Assembly: GCA_029938215.1 (NCBI GenBank)
Contig: JAOZVJ010000006.1
Coordinates: forward strand, 1-32,236
Reading direction: 5' to 3'
DNA: 32,236 nt
Source: Arcobacteraceae bacterium
GTDB taxonomy: Bacteria > Campylobacterota > Campylobacteria > Campylobacterales > Arcobacteraceae
Shown here: one piece after another, positions 25,349 to 32,236 of the stretch
Position numbering within the stretch: position 1 is the first letter of the stretch
Layout: every line of letters begins with the position of its first letter
Made by a program: the position numbers and the translations under genes
Notes under the pieces: model-generated
Databases searched by the model: none
What the model saw: the letters and a program-made list of their open reading frames with translations, nothing else
What the model was told of the DNA's origin: nothing

Positions 25349-26344
25349 TTAATTGTCTCCTAAACACGCAAACCAATCTTTGGTTGCATCATCTATACTT
25401 TTCTCATCCCAAACAGGTGCTTCTCTCCACTGTTCTATATTTTCTAACATAATTTTAACACCATCTTCAAAAGTAACTTTAGGAGTCCAACCTAGTAACT
25501 TTTTAATTTTACTTATATCAGCATAAGTACAATCAGGTTCGCCTGGTCTTTTAGGAATATATTGTTTTTCACCACCTAATAATTCAACTAAATAATTAAT
25601 ACTATAAGTATTGTCACTACCTACATTAAATATCTCACCAGTAAATTCACTTTGACTTGCTTTATAACAAGCATCAACTATATCGGTCACATAAGTAAAA
25701 TCTCTAGCTTGTTCGCCATCTCCAACAATAGTTAAAGGCTTATTATTTAAAAGTTGTGCTAAAAATACACCAAATACAGCACCATAAGTTCCACTTGTTC
25801 TATGTCGTATTCCATACACATTAAAAAATCTCATAGAAACTACCGGCATATCATATAATTGTCCCCAGTGCATCACATACTGTTCGCCAACAGTTTTAGT
25901 ATGAGCATATGGATATTCTGGTGCTATTGAACTTGTTTCTGGAGTTGGATAAATATCAGGAATACCATAACAACTACTTGAAGCTGCATATACAAACTTT
26001 TTTAACTTTTTTGATTTCTTAGCAGATTCTAAAACTCTAATGGTTCCATCTACATTTGCTCTATGATACTTTATAGGATTATTAATAGAAGGAACTATAT
26101 CAGCTAAAGCAGCATAATGAAAAACATAATCAACATCTTCAAAATATTTATCTAATTCAACTTTATAATTTCCAATATCAGCATTTATAAAAGTTATTTT
26201 ACCTTTATGGTGTTCAATATTATCAAGTCTTCCATTTGCTAAATTATCTATAACTGTTACTTCATAGTTATTTTTAACTAATAAATCAACCATATGAGAA
26301 CCTATAAATCCAGCTCCACCTGTTACTATTGCTTTTTTCATCAT
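25349..26344 (-). CDS. NAD-dependent sugar epimerase/dehydratase (extended SDR)
   Basis: A 331-residue extended short-chain dehydrogenase with the nucleotide-sugar epimerase layout: TGGAGFIGS (8-16) Rossmann motif, DIGNY, HYAALADIVPSI, AASSSCYG with catalytic serine near 123, and YPYAHTK with Y146 and K150. The DGEQARDFTYVTDIVDA segment is typical of UDP-glucose/UDP-GlcNAc 4-epimerases. Whether it is a 4-epimerase or a dehydratase/epimerase acting on a GDP or ADP sugar is not visible. Two adjacent ATG codons make the start uncertain by one residue. It begins 2 bp after ATPase copy 2 and ends 1 bp before radical SAM copy 1, a tight three-gene unit. Confidence 0.88.
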   Translation of the reverse strand: MMKKAIVTGGAGFIGSHMVDLLVKNNYEVTVIDNLANGRLDNIEHHKGKITFINADIGNYKVELDKYFEDVDYVFHYAALADIVPSINNPIKYHRANVDGTIRVLESAKKSKKLKKFVYAASSSCYGIPDIYPTPETSSIAPEYPYAHTKTVGEQYVMHWGQLYDMPVVSMRFFNVYGIRHRTSGTYGAVFGVFLAQLLNNKPLTIVGDGEQARDFTYVTDIVDACYKASQSEFTGEIFNVGSDNTYSINYLVELLGGEKQYIPKRPGEPDCTYADISKIKKLLGWTPKVTFEDGVKIMLENIEQWREAPVWDEKSIDDATKDWFACLGDN

Positions 26345-26346
26345 AT

Positions 26347-27471
26347 TTATATATCCTTCAAGTAGTATTGTATAAATGGATCTAAAATAATATATTGACC
26401 ATTGTTATTCTTTGATATAAAGCCAAAATCTTTTAGTTCATTAATTATTTTATTTATATTTTGACTTCTTACTCCTAACTTTTCCAATGGTGGGTAAGGA
26501 TTATTTTCATTTGCGATTTGTTTTAAAATATCAATAAAATATTTTTTTCCTTTTATTTTAAATAACTCTAATGATATAAAATCCTTTTCATTATTATAAA
26601 CACTTATTGCTATTCTTAAAATAGAGATATTATTGATATTTTTACTTCTAAACTTACTATAAAAATATATCTCGTTTGCTATTTTCATAATATAATATGG
26701 CAATCCATTTGTTAAATTTTGTATTAAAGCAATATGATTATTAGATATATTAATATTTTCACTTTTAAATTTATTGATAAAAAATTCATGATAATCTTTT
26801 TGTTTCATAGGCAATATGTTTAATACTGTTGCAAATCTAAAAAAAGCACTATTGCTTGATGAAAAAAGTTTTTGCATTAAGTGATACTGACTTCCTGCAA
26901 ATATAAAAGTAATTCTTTTCTGTAGTTGAAAAATAGATCTCATCTTTTGTAAAAGCATATCACTTTTATTAAATTTTATTATTTCACCCAATTCATCAAT
27001 AATAAAAACTATCTTTATATCTAATTTATTTGCTACTATTTCTGGCAAATGCAATGCAAATTCCAATAAGTCATCATCACTTTTATCATTAATTAGTTTT
27101 TGTGCTGTTTGAATTTTTAAATCATTTATACTTAGAGACAATGTACTAAAATGATTAATAATATTTTTAAGTAGTTCAATGCTTTGATTTTTCAACTGCT
27201 CAATAGCACTATTAAAACCTGCTAGTTTATATACTTGGTCTATTATTTTTAATGCTAATTCTCTTTTTGTATATACATTCATTAAATCAATATGAATAAA
27301 ATTTGCTTTATTTTGATGCTTAAATTCTAATATTAATGATGTTTTTCCATATCTTCTTGGGGCTATTAAAACTATACTATTTGAGTTTTCTACGGAGCTT
27401 TTTAATCGAAACAACTCCTCTTCTCTTCCAATAAAATCTTCTGCCAATACTGGCTTACCACTTTTAAACAC
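26347..27471 (-). CDS. AAA ATPase (ATPase_2 type) with C-terminal winged-helix-like domain, copy 2
   Basis: Related to the ATPase at 23.05-24.17 kb: Walker A IAPRRYGKTS, Walker B KIVFIIDELGEI, sensor-like FIFAGSQYH, and the same type of ending (NGQYIILDPFIQYYLKDI). The track starts at TTG 27486, but GTG 27471 is preferred. The sequence AAAGGCGTA then precedes the start codon at exactly the same spacing as in copy 1, where the start is ATG; the TTG would put this ribosome-binding site inside the gene. This gives 374 residues, close to copy 1 (373). A -10 box and an 18-bp palindrome lie just upstream. It leads the epimerase and radical SAM genes. Confidence 0.8.
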   Translation of the reverse strand: MFKSGKPVLAEDFIGREEELFRLKSSVENSNSIVLIAPRRYGKTSLILEFKHQNKANFIHIDLMNVYTKRELALKIIDQVYKLAGFNSAIEQLKNQSIELLKNIINHFSTLSLSINDLKIQTAQKLINDKSDDDLLEFALHLPEIVANKLDIKIVFIIDELGEIIKFNKSDMLLQKMRSIFQLQKRITFIFAGSQYHLMQKLFSSSNSAFFRFATVLNILPMKQKDYHEFFINKFKSENINISNNHIALIQNLTNGLPYYIMKIANEIYFYSKFRSKNINNISILRIAISVYNNEKDFISLELFKIKGKKYFIDILKQIANENNPYPPLEKLGVRSQNINKIINELKDFGFISKNNNGQYIILDPFIQYYLKDI

Positions 27472-27499
27472 AATACGCCTTTGCAATATACATTTTGAT

Positions 27500-27519
27500 T
27501 AATACTATATAGTATTATA
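27500..27519 (-). promoter_or_regulatory. -10 box with 18-bp palindrome ahead of ATPase copy 2
   Basis: TAATACTATATAGTATTA (27500-27517) is a perfect 18-bp palindrome. On the minus strand TATAAT occupies 27514-27519, overlapping it, with a predicted start inside the palindrome. The ten bases TATAATACTA are identical to those at the copy 1 promoter. The -35 region is poor and lies in the end of the radical SAM copy 2 gene. Confidence 0.55.
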
Positions 27520-27536
27520 ACTTAATTACTACTTGG

Positions 27537-28628
27537 TTATATAAAATTATCATGGTCTTGTGGATTCTTAAGACGCCATAAATATCCATTAACTTCATCC
27601 ATTCTACAATTTGCTCTACACCCTGATATATCTAATTTTTCTTTTACATAAGTTATAGATTTTATTCTTTTTTCACCTTCCCATACAGTTTCAAATGTAT
27701 CCTCTTTTATGTTTCCATAGCAAAACTTACTTTGTTGTAAATATGCACTACATCCGTACAAATCACCATTTGCCATAAGATGAGCCCAAAAATAAGGTGT
27801 TGAATAACATTTTTTATAACTATGTCCTGTGTCTAGTTTTTTCATTGTATTACTTCTAAATACAACATTAAAATCATCAGAATTAAATTGTTTTAAATCA
27901 TTTTCTAAATCTAGCATTGGATTATAATCAATATTTTCATATTTGTTTGTTTCACTAAAAAGATGTTGTGAATATGGTTTTATAACCAAATAATCCAAAC
28001 CTATTTCTTTTGCGGTTTTTGCCATCACGATAGCTTCATGTTGATTTTCAGGCAACAATAACATTTGAGCACCAAGCACACAACTATAATTATTTTTCTT
28101 TCTTATTTTAACAGCCAACTTCATATTTTCAATTACTTTATCAAAATCCTCCGCTTTTGTTCTATGAATAGAAGCATAGCTATCTCTTGTACCTGCATTT
28201 ATACTCACCTTTATCCATGAGCTATTTTTCACCAACTTATCGGCATTCTTTTCATTTAATAATACAAAATTAGTAGTTATCGAGTTATCAATACCTACAC
28301 TTTTACTATACTCTATAATATCATCTAAATTTTTATGCAATAATGGTTCACCTTCTCCAGCAAACATTATACTTTTGACACCTTTTTTTGACATCTCTTC
28401 TAATCTTGTTTTTAAAAGTTCCGTTTCCCATCTAACATTTTGATACCCTATATAATCAACAGCACAAAAAGTACATCTATGATTACAAGCACCAACTGGA
28501 GATATTTCTATATATATAGGGTATATCTTTTTTAATTTATCTATATCATCTTTTGCTTCAATCCACTTAGCTACTCTTTGTGGGTGAAATGCCAACTTAT
28601 GACTATCTATTGCGTATTTATCACTCAT
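27537..28628 (-). CDS. Radical SAM/SPASM protein, copy 2
   Basis: A 363-residue radical SAM enzyme: CNHRCTFC (C48, C52, C55) binds the catalytic cluster, FAGEGEP is the glycine-rich SAM contact, and SPASM-type cysteines are at 274, 293, 303, 337 and 341. It shares with copy 1 the N-terminal H-x-x-R-x-x-x-W element (KLAFHPQRVAKW), the CY-x-TP start of the SPASM region and the terminal NFI, but overall divergence is considerable, implying different substrates. The ATG overlaps (ATGA) the stop of a 41-codon remnant of an AlbA-type regulator, so it once sat directly behind an intact regulator gene. It ends 50 bp before the start of ATPase copy 2. Confidence 0.87.
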   Translation of the reverse strand: MSDKYAIDSHKLAFHPQRVAKWIEAKDDIDKLKKIYPIYIEISPVGACNHRCTFCAVDYIGYQNVRWETELLKTRLEEMSKKGVKSIMFAGEGEPLLHKNLDDIIEYSKSVGIDNSITTNFVLLNEKNADKLVKNSSWIKVSINAGTRDSYASIHRTKAEDFDKVIENMKLAVKIRKKNNYSCVLGAQMLLLPENQHEAIVMAKTAKEIGLDYLVIKPYSQHLFSETNKYENIDYNPMLDLENDLKQFNSDDFNVVFRSNTMKKLDTGHSYKKCYSTPYFWAHLMANGDLYGCSAYLQQSKFCYGNIKEDTFETVWEGEKRIKSITYVKEKLDISGCRANCRMDEVNGYLWRLKNPQDHDNFI

Positions 28629-28796
28629 ACTGTATCTCCATTATTAGTTTTATTATTGTATCCAATTTTTGTCTTATATTTTTGATTTGAACTTTTTGGT
28701 TTATCTGGTATTGTTAATTTTAATAAACTTTTTTCTATAAAACCCTGCATTTCCTAGTATCTCCATATCTGACATATTTCTAAATGGTAAGAAGTA
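28625..28796 (-). pseudogene. Remnant: C-terminal winged-helix of an AlbA_2-type ATP-binding regulator
   Basis: A 41-codon frame (ATG 28750, stop 28625-28627) ends with GFIEKSLLKLTIPDKPKSSN then QKYK. From memory of the family, 'L-x-K-L/M-TIPDKP-x-S-x-x-QKY' is the usual C-terminal end of AlbA_2/HATPase_c_4 ATP-binding transcriptional regulators. Upstream bases read in another frame (PFRNMSDMEIL), suggesting a frameshift. The intact AlbA_2 gene ends immediately before it. An AGGA-containing sequence precedes the ATG, so the short frame might still be translated and coupled to radical SAM copy 2 by the ATGA overlap. Confidence 0.6.
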
Positions 28797-28812
28797 TTAT
28801 ACAGCATAATAC
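28794..28812 (-). promoter_or_regulatory. Inverted repeat with TATAATACT ahead of radical SAM copy 2
   Basis: GTATTAT-N5-ATAATAC (28794-28812) straddles the stop codon of the AlbA_2 gene. On the minus strand it contains TATAAT (28796-28801) followed by ACT, as at both ATPase promoters. It could drive the remnant and radical SAM copy 2. Promoter activity is inferred only from this similarity. Confidence 0.45.
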
Positions 28813-30185
28813 CCACCAGTTTTTGAACTACCCTTAAACTCAATCTTTTTTTCATCTTTTAATTTCTTAATCCACCGTTCTATATTTTTAACTGATGTAT
28901 TTAATTTTTGAGCAAAAAATGGTGTTTTTTTGTTTGGATTTAATTTAATAAGATTAAGTAAACTATTTACTCCCTCATTTACTCCCTCATTTACTCCCTC
29001 ATTTACTCCCTCATTTACTTCTATTCTTTCTTGATTATAATATTTTTTGATAAATTTTATTTGAGTAAAAGCAGAGCCACTATCGTCAACAATAAATTCA
29101 ATTTCTGGATAATCTTTTAAGTCATTTTTAACTTTACTAAAACCTGTACCCCACTGCTCAATAATATTTAGTTTTCTAAATATATTACCTAAATTTGGAT
29201 TTCTTAGCTCACTACAACCACTACCAATTTTATCTTTTTCTATTAAAAAAACACCTGGATTAGTTATCTCTATCATATCATCAAATATCGCTATTTTTAT
29301 ATCACTGCCCAAAATTGAATAATCTCTATGCACTATAGCATTTATAATAATTTCCCTTAATGCTAATAGCGGATATTCCCATCTGTTTTTTCTATAAACT
29401 TCACCAATAGTTGCACCTAACTTAATATTTCTTTTTACAAAATCTATAGTTTTTTCTATAGATACAACAATATCTCCATCATAAGATGCTTGATCCAAAA
29501 AGACTTTTGTAGTAGCACCTTTAAATCTTGCACACTCAATTTTTACAAGAGGAAAATAATCATCTCTTTTGGTTGAAAATAAAATTCCTAAATTTGTTAA
29601 AAAATATTGTTCTCTTTCCTTTTTAATTAACTTTAGCTTTTCATAAATTTTCATTGATGGTATTTGATTTAGCTTTGTTTCTATATGTTCATCAAATACT
29701 TTAAATATCTCATCCTTATATCCAAAATCATAATTTAAAATACTATCAAAGCTGATTCTTCTCCTTTGTCTCTCAAGCTTTTCTATTATATCTATAGTTG
29801 CTAATCTATTTGTAGCACCAGCTCTTACATAAGTACCTTTATGTTTACCATCTTTTTTTATATAGTGTGGTTTTTGATTTGATGGATAAAAGTGGATAAC
29901 TAACACTAATTTATCTTTAACTCTTACACTATATATTTCAGGGATAATATTTGGCATACAATTATCATAAATAGTGCTAGAAATAATTTCATCATATTCT
30001 ACTATTTTATCTTCATCTATTCCAATAACTTTATTATTATCACAAATACCAATAATCAAATCACCACCTTGTGAATTTGAAAATGCAATTGCTGTTTTTA
30101 TTATCTTATCTTTTGTTGGCAATATCTCTTTAAATTCTAATTTTCTATTTTCATTTTGTAAGATTAGTTTTTTTATATCATTCAT
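28797..30185 (-). CDS. AlbA_2/Schlafen-like ATP-binding transcriptional regulator
   Basis: A 462-residue protein. Residues about 10-130 are an AlbA_2 domain (ENRKLEFKEILPTKDKIIKTAIAFSNSQGGDLIIGI). Residues about 250-370 are a HATPase_c_4-type domain (LREIIINAIVHRDYSILGSDIKIAIFDD, ITNPG, RNPNLGNIFRKLNIIEQWGTGF). A linker of four VNEG repeats precedes a C-terminal winged helix (FAQKLNTSVKNIERWIKKLKDEKKI). Members are usually annotated as ATP-binding regulators or 'RecG-like helicase' (misleading, as no helicase motifs are present). Remnants of another gene of the same type flank it on both sides, so it appears inserted into, or recombined with, an older homologue. It lies between a glycosyltransferase and a radical SAM gene on the same strand. 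Confidence 0.85.
   Translation of the reverse strand: MNDIKKLILQNENRKLEFKEILPTKDKIIKTAIAFSNSQGGDLIIGICDNNKVIGIDEDKIVEYDEIISSTIYDNCMPNIIPEIYSVRVKDKLVLVIHFYPSNQKPHYIKKDGKHKGTYVRAGATNRLATIDIIEKLERQRRRISFDSILNYDFGYKDEIFKVFDEHIETKLNQIPSMKIYEKLKLIKKEREQYFLTNLGILFSTKRDDYFPLVKIECARFKGATTKVFLDQASYDGDIVVSIEKTIDFVKRNIKLGATIGEVYRKNRWEYPLLALREIIINAIVHRDYSILGSDIKIAIFDDMIEITNPGVFLIEKDKIGSGCSELRNPNLGNIFRKLNIIEQWGTGFSKVKNDLKDYPEIEFIVDDSGSAFTQIKFIKKYYNQERIEVNEGVNEGVNEGVNEGVNSLLNLIKLNPNKKTPFFAQKLNTSVKNIERWIKKLKDEKKIEFKGSSKTGGYYAV
28965..29018 (-). repeat. 12-bp in-frame tandem repeat (four and a half copies)
   Basis: The plus strand reads ATTTACTCCCTC four times (28965-29012) and then ATTTAC. The copies are identical and encode (VNEG)4 in the linker of the AlbA_2 regulator. 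Changes in copy number would alter linker length by four residues without a frameshift. Similar VNEG runs are common in this protein family. Confidence 0.95.
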
Positions 30186-30188
30186 CTT

Positions 30189-30458
30189 TTATACAAATCC
30201 CAAATGCTTACTATCAACATCCAAATAATCTAATATCATCTTATTCTTACAATCTTTACTTAGACTTATTTTATAAAACTCATCTTCTTTGTTTAATATC
30301 ATCATCTTTTAGTGCCTTCTCTTGTACAGGTCATTTCCACCATAAGTTTTAGTATACTGATACATATTTCGTATGCCACTACCTAACTCTTCTGCATATC
30401 CCATAATTCTCATAGCTTTTGCAATTGCTGGATTTTTGGCAAGTGTGGTAAAATTATA
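30189..30458 (-). pseudogene. Remnant: HATPase_c_4 region of an AlbA_2-type ATP-binding regulator
   Basis: This gene-free 277-bp gap encodes, without a start codon and after an in-frame stop, NPAIAKAMRIMGYAEELGSG then IRNMYQYTKTYGGND (frame ends 30309-30311). That is the conserved RNP-x-I...ELGSGI end of HATPase_c_4 regulators. Shifting frame extends the match (PVQEKALKDDDI), and a further shift enters a 38-codon frame (30189-30305) with DEFYKISL, where the family has DIFK-x-x-x-P. Two frameshifts and loss of the N terminus make it a decayed fragment. It starts immediately after the glycosyltransferase stop and ends at the start of the intact AlbA_2 gene. Confidence 0.7.
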
Positions 30459-30462
30459 TTAT

Positions 30463-31599
30463 TCATTCTAGCGTTTCTAATATGGGTTTCATTGTTTCAT
30501 CATTGTATGAAAACTTATCTCTAAATATATAAACATTAGATACTAAATTATTATATTCATTTTTATCAATATCTAATACTTTATTAAATTCATCTATATC
30601 TTTATCTTCAAACACAATACCAATTTTATTTTCTTCTACAATCTTTGATAATGATTTCATTGCTTTATTTACAACTACAGGCAACCCTGCTTCTAAGTAT
30701 AATACAAATCTACTAATAACTGCATATTCATAATGTTCAGGATATTCTTTCAATTCAAAATCATAAAAAGTATCAGAAAATATACCAAAATCATATCCTT
30801 TAAGGATTGAAGGATCCATCTCTTTCCCTAAGTGAATTGAAAAATATTTATTAAAATTATGTTCATATAAATAGTCTTTATATTTTTCCTCATTTTGCAC
30901 CAAAGCATAAAACCTTTTCAATAAAACTACATTTACTTCTATTGATAAACTTGTAATATCTTTTATTTTTTTATAAAAACTTTTAGCATCAACTAGTTCA
31001 GGCTCTGAAGTTGGTGTTAATGTTCCTGCCATAACTAATTTAATATTATTTTTATCATAGTTGATATTGTCTCGTGTATCTATACTATCTTTTGTACAAT
31101 ATTCTGGAAAAAATACAAATTGCTCTTTTGAAAGGTTATACTCTTCTGCCCACCTTTCAGACTGCTCTACTGTAAAATGTGATAATATCTTTTTACCTGA
31201 TTTAAATAATCTTTCAATACCATCAAAATCTTCCACAGTTTTATAAATAAATTTATATTTTTCTTTTGGAAAGTTATGCCAATCTTTAATATAAAAAATA
31301 ATATTTTCAAATGTCTCGGCTAAAACTGCAGCAAATTCATATCTATGCATCCAAGGCCTATGGAAAATCAAATCAAATTTATTATTTTTTAAATAGCTTA
31401 TAATCTCATTCATATTTTCTACAGTAATTATATGTGTAGTGTATGATTCTAGATTTTTATTTTTTTCAATATTTACTTGTATTAAATAAGTTTCAATATT
31501 TTGTGAATTTAAAAATTTAACTATTCTTCTTAATGCAAAATCTTGTGGAATATTTTCTCCATTTGGAGGAATAATTGCTATTCTTTTATTTAATTTCAT
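30463..31599 (-). CDS. GT-B type glycosyltransferase (family 4-like)
   Basis: The ORF track begins at 31701, but those first 34 residues overlap the radical SAM gene. The ATG at 31599 (378 residues) lies 1 bp after that gene's stop with a GAGAG site upstream, and begins a Rossmann-like strand (KLNKRIAIIPPNGENIPQ). The N-terminal half has FDLIFHRPWMHRYEF. The C-terminal half has KLVMAGTLTPTSEPEL and RFVLYLEAGLPVVVNKAMKSLSKIVEENKIGIVFED, the donor-binding layout of GT-B enzymes, although the usual E-x7-E is not sharply visible. Donor and acceptor are unknown; transfer of a sugar made by this locus is the natural inference. The decayed AlbA-type remnant follows directly. Confidence 0.75.
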   Translation of the reverse strand: MKLNKRIAIIPPNGENIPQDFALRRIVKFLNSQNIETYLIQVNIEKNKNLESYTTHIITVENMNEIISYLKNNKFDLIFHRPWMHRYEFAAVLAETFENIIFYIKDWHNFPKEKYKFIYKTVEDFDGIERLFKSGKKILSHFTVEQSERWAEEYNLSKEQFVFFPEYCTKDSIDTRDNINYDKNNIKLVMAGTLTPTSEPELVDAKSFYKKIKDITSLSIEVNVVLLKRFYALVQNEEKYKDYLYEHNFNKYFSIHLGKEMDPSILKGYDFGIFSDTFYDFELKEYPEHYEYAVISRFVLYLEAGLPVVVNKAMKSLSKIVEENKIGIVFEDKDIDEFNKVLDIDKNEYNNLVSNVYIFRDKFSYNDETMKPILETLE

Positions 31600-31600
31600 A

Positions 31601-32236
31601 CTAAAAGCTCTCAAACAATGTACAATTTTTACAAATTTCAGCATTTTTATTAATAACACTATTTCTAAAATTATTAAATTTAGATGAATTAAAGATATCA
31701 TTTACACTATTTATTTTAATATTACCAAAATTTATTATATTATCATCCCAATAAATACAACAAGGCATAACATATCCCAATGAATTAATATGTAAAGTAT
31801 CAAATGGTTGAGGGCATATGTCACTACTTATCCCTTGAGGTGTTAATATATTGATGCCCGTAAAAGTCTCTAATTTTTTAGATAAAATACCTTTATTCTC
31901 TTCGCTTATACCATCTGTTCCATCAAAATTATTAAGATATATTATTTGCCAATTCTTTATACTTAAGTTTTTTAAATATTTATATATTTCATCTACATAA
32001 TCTATAGTTATATCACTTACTACAGTTTGTACTTTAATACTATCGCTATTATTACTTGCTATAAATTTAAGATTTTCATCAAATATATTAAGCTTTGTTC
32101 CAACTCTTGTTTTATTAATTATTTCACTGTCTAATGTATCAATAGATATTGACAATCTAGATAATCCATTTTTAAATAGCCCATCATATTTTTCCTTAGA
32201 CATTGCCAATAAATTACTAGTTGTTTCGACCAAAAG
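31601..32236 (-). CDS. Radical SAM/SPASM protein, copy 3 (N terminus beyond window)
   Basis: The frame is open to the window end; the TTG at 32233 is internal, since the visible protein begins in the middle of the radical SAM barrel (VETTSNLLAMSKEKYDGLFK, then GLSRLSISIDTLDSE). The CxxxCxxC motif must lie outside. The C-terminal part is a clear SPASM domain: ICPQPFDTLHINSLGYVMPC, then CIYWDD, FGNIKINSVNDIFNSSKFNNFR and a final CKNC. This SPASM form is closer to the typical family than copies 1 and 2, so it is a different subfamily. The glycosyltransferase starts 1 bp after its stop, which implies a functional link. Confidence 0.85.
   Translation of the reverse strand, partial: LLVETTSNLLAMSKEKYDGLFKNGLSRLSISIDTLDSEIINKTRVGTKLNIFDENLKFIASNNSDSIKVQTVVSDITIDYVDEIYKYLKNLSIKNWQIIYLNNFDGTDGISEENKGILSKKLETFTGINILTPQGISSDICPQPFDTLHINSLGYVMPCCIYWDDNIINFGNIKINSVNDIFNSSKFNNFRNSVINKNAEICKNCTLFESF

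Noticed and set aside
28625-28750. 41-codon ORF directly before radical SAM copy 2 as a RiPP precursor peptide
   Set aside because: The position and ATGA coupling suggested a peptide substrate, but its KLTIPDKPKSSNQKY text matches the C-terminal end of AlbA-type regulators, and other debris of that family lies upstream. A pseudogene remnant explains it better.
28797-30185. Annotation of the AlbA_2 protein as a RecG-like helicase
   Set aside because: No Walker A/B or helicase motifs are visible; the domains are AlbA_2, HATPase_c_4 and a winged helix.
31600-31701. N-terminal 34-residue hydrophobic extension of the glycosyltransferase (a seeming membrane anchor)
   Set aside because: It lies entirely within the SPASM coding sequence in another frame. 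The ATG at 31599 abuts the previous stop and starts a typical Rossmann strand.
1-32236. CRISPR arrays, tRNA or rRNA genes, transposases
   Set aside because: No regularly spaced repeats apart from the 12-bp coding minisatellite, no cloverleaf-like gene or transposase motif was recognised; intergenic gaps are too short for most of these.

Overview
The window looks like a chromosome segment from a low-GC member of the Campylobacterota, most likely an Arcobacteraceae-type organism. The reasons are the very AT-rich sequence, flagellar genes scattered in short operons rather than one large regulon, a MotE-like and a FliJ-like gene beside fliL and fliQ, extended -10 promoters without a clear -35, and flagellar genes running straight into nonulosonic-acid (sialic/legionaminic-type) sugar genes. 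The genus is an inference; no rRNA or other marker gene is present.

Region 1 (1-4.7 kb) is signalling: the end of a CheX-like chemotaxis phosphatase, a receiver-PAS-coiled-coil protein, and on the minus strand an HD-GYP response regulator followed 1 bp later by a membrane histidine kinase with a CxxCH (probable c-type heme) sensor domain. Region 2 (4.9-8.1 kb) holds a large Ig/cadherin-like lipoprotein with a C-terminal DUF1566 (Lcl) domain, overlapping a small exported DUF1566 protein. The lipoprotein has an extended -10 box so close to its ATG that the mRNA should be almost leaderless.

Region 3 (8.1-18.0 kb) is flagellar. The minus-strand operon runs, in transcription order, acidic unknown, fliQ, fliJ-like, motE-like, fliL, unknown membrane protein, flgH, flgK, fliD, fliS, small unknown. 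Divergently, flgI and fliM lie on the plus strand. fliM leads directly into neuB/legI, neuC/legG and neuA/legF homologues, which make and CMP-activate a nonulosonic acid, the usual donor for flagellin glycosylation in this phylum.

Region 4 (20.9-32.2 kb, all minus strand) is an accessory surface-carbohydrate region: a ptmE-like nucleotidyltransferase, a kinase/nucleotidyltransferase fusion in the reverse of the HldE domain order, an SDR epimerase/dehydratase, three radical SAM/SPASM proteins (one cut by the window end) and a glycosyltransferase. Interleaved with these are ATP-binding proteins with C-terminal winged-helix-like ends: two related AAA (ATPase_2-type) ATPases and an AlbA_2/HATPase-type regulator that sits between remnants of another gene of the same type. 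The two AAA genes share a ribosome-binding site and -10 arrangement. Inverted repeats built round TATAATACT occur before both of them and again just before the second radical SAM gene. This repeated 'ATP-binding wHTH protein plus sugar-modifying enzymes' layout, with a shared promoter-operator-like motif, is the best candidate here for an undescribed system. Whether the ATPases regulate the sugar genes, defend the locus, or are passengers cannot be decided from sequence alone.

No rRNA, tRNA, CRISPR array or insertion sequence was recognised. No gene-free stretch exceeds 300 bases; the largest (30.19-30.46 kb) is pseudogene debris.
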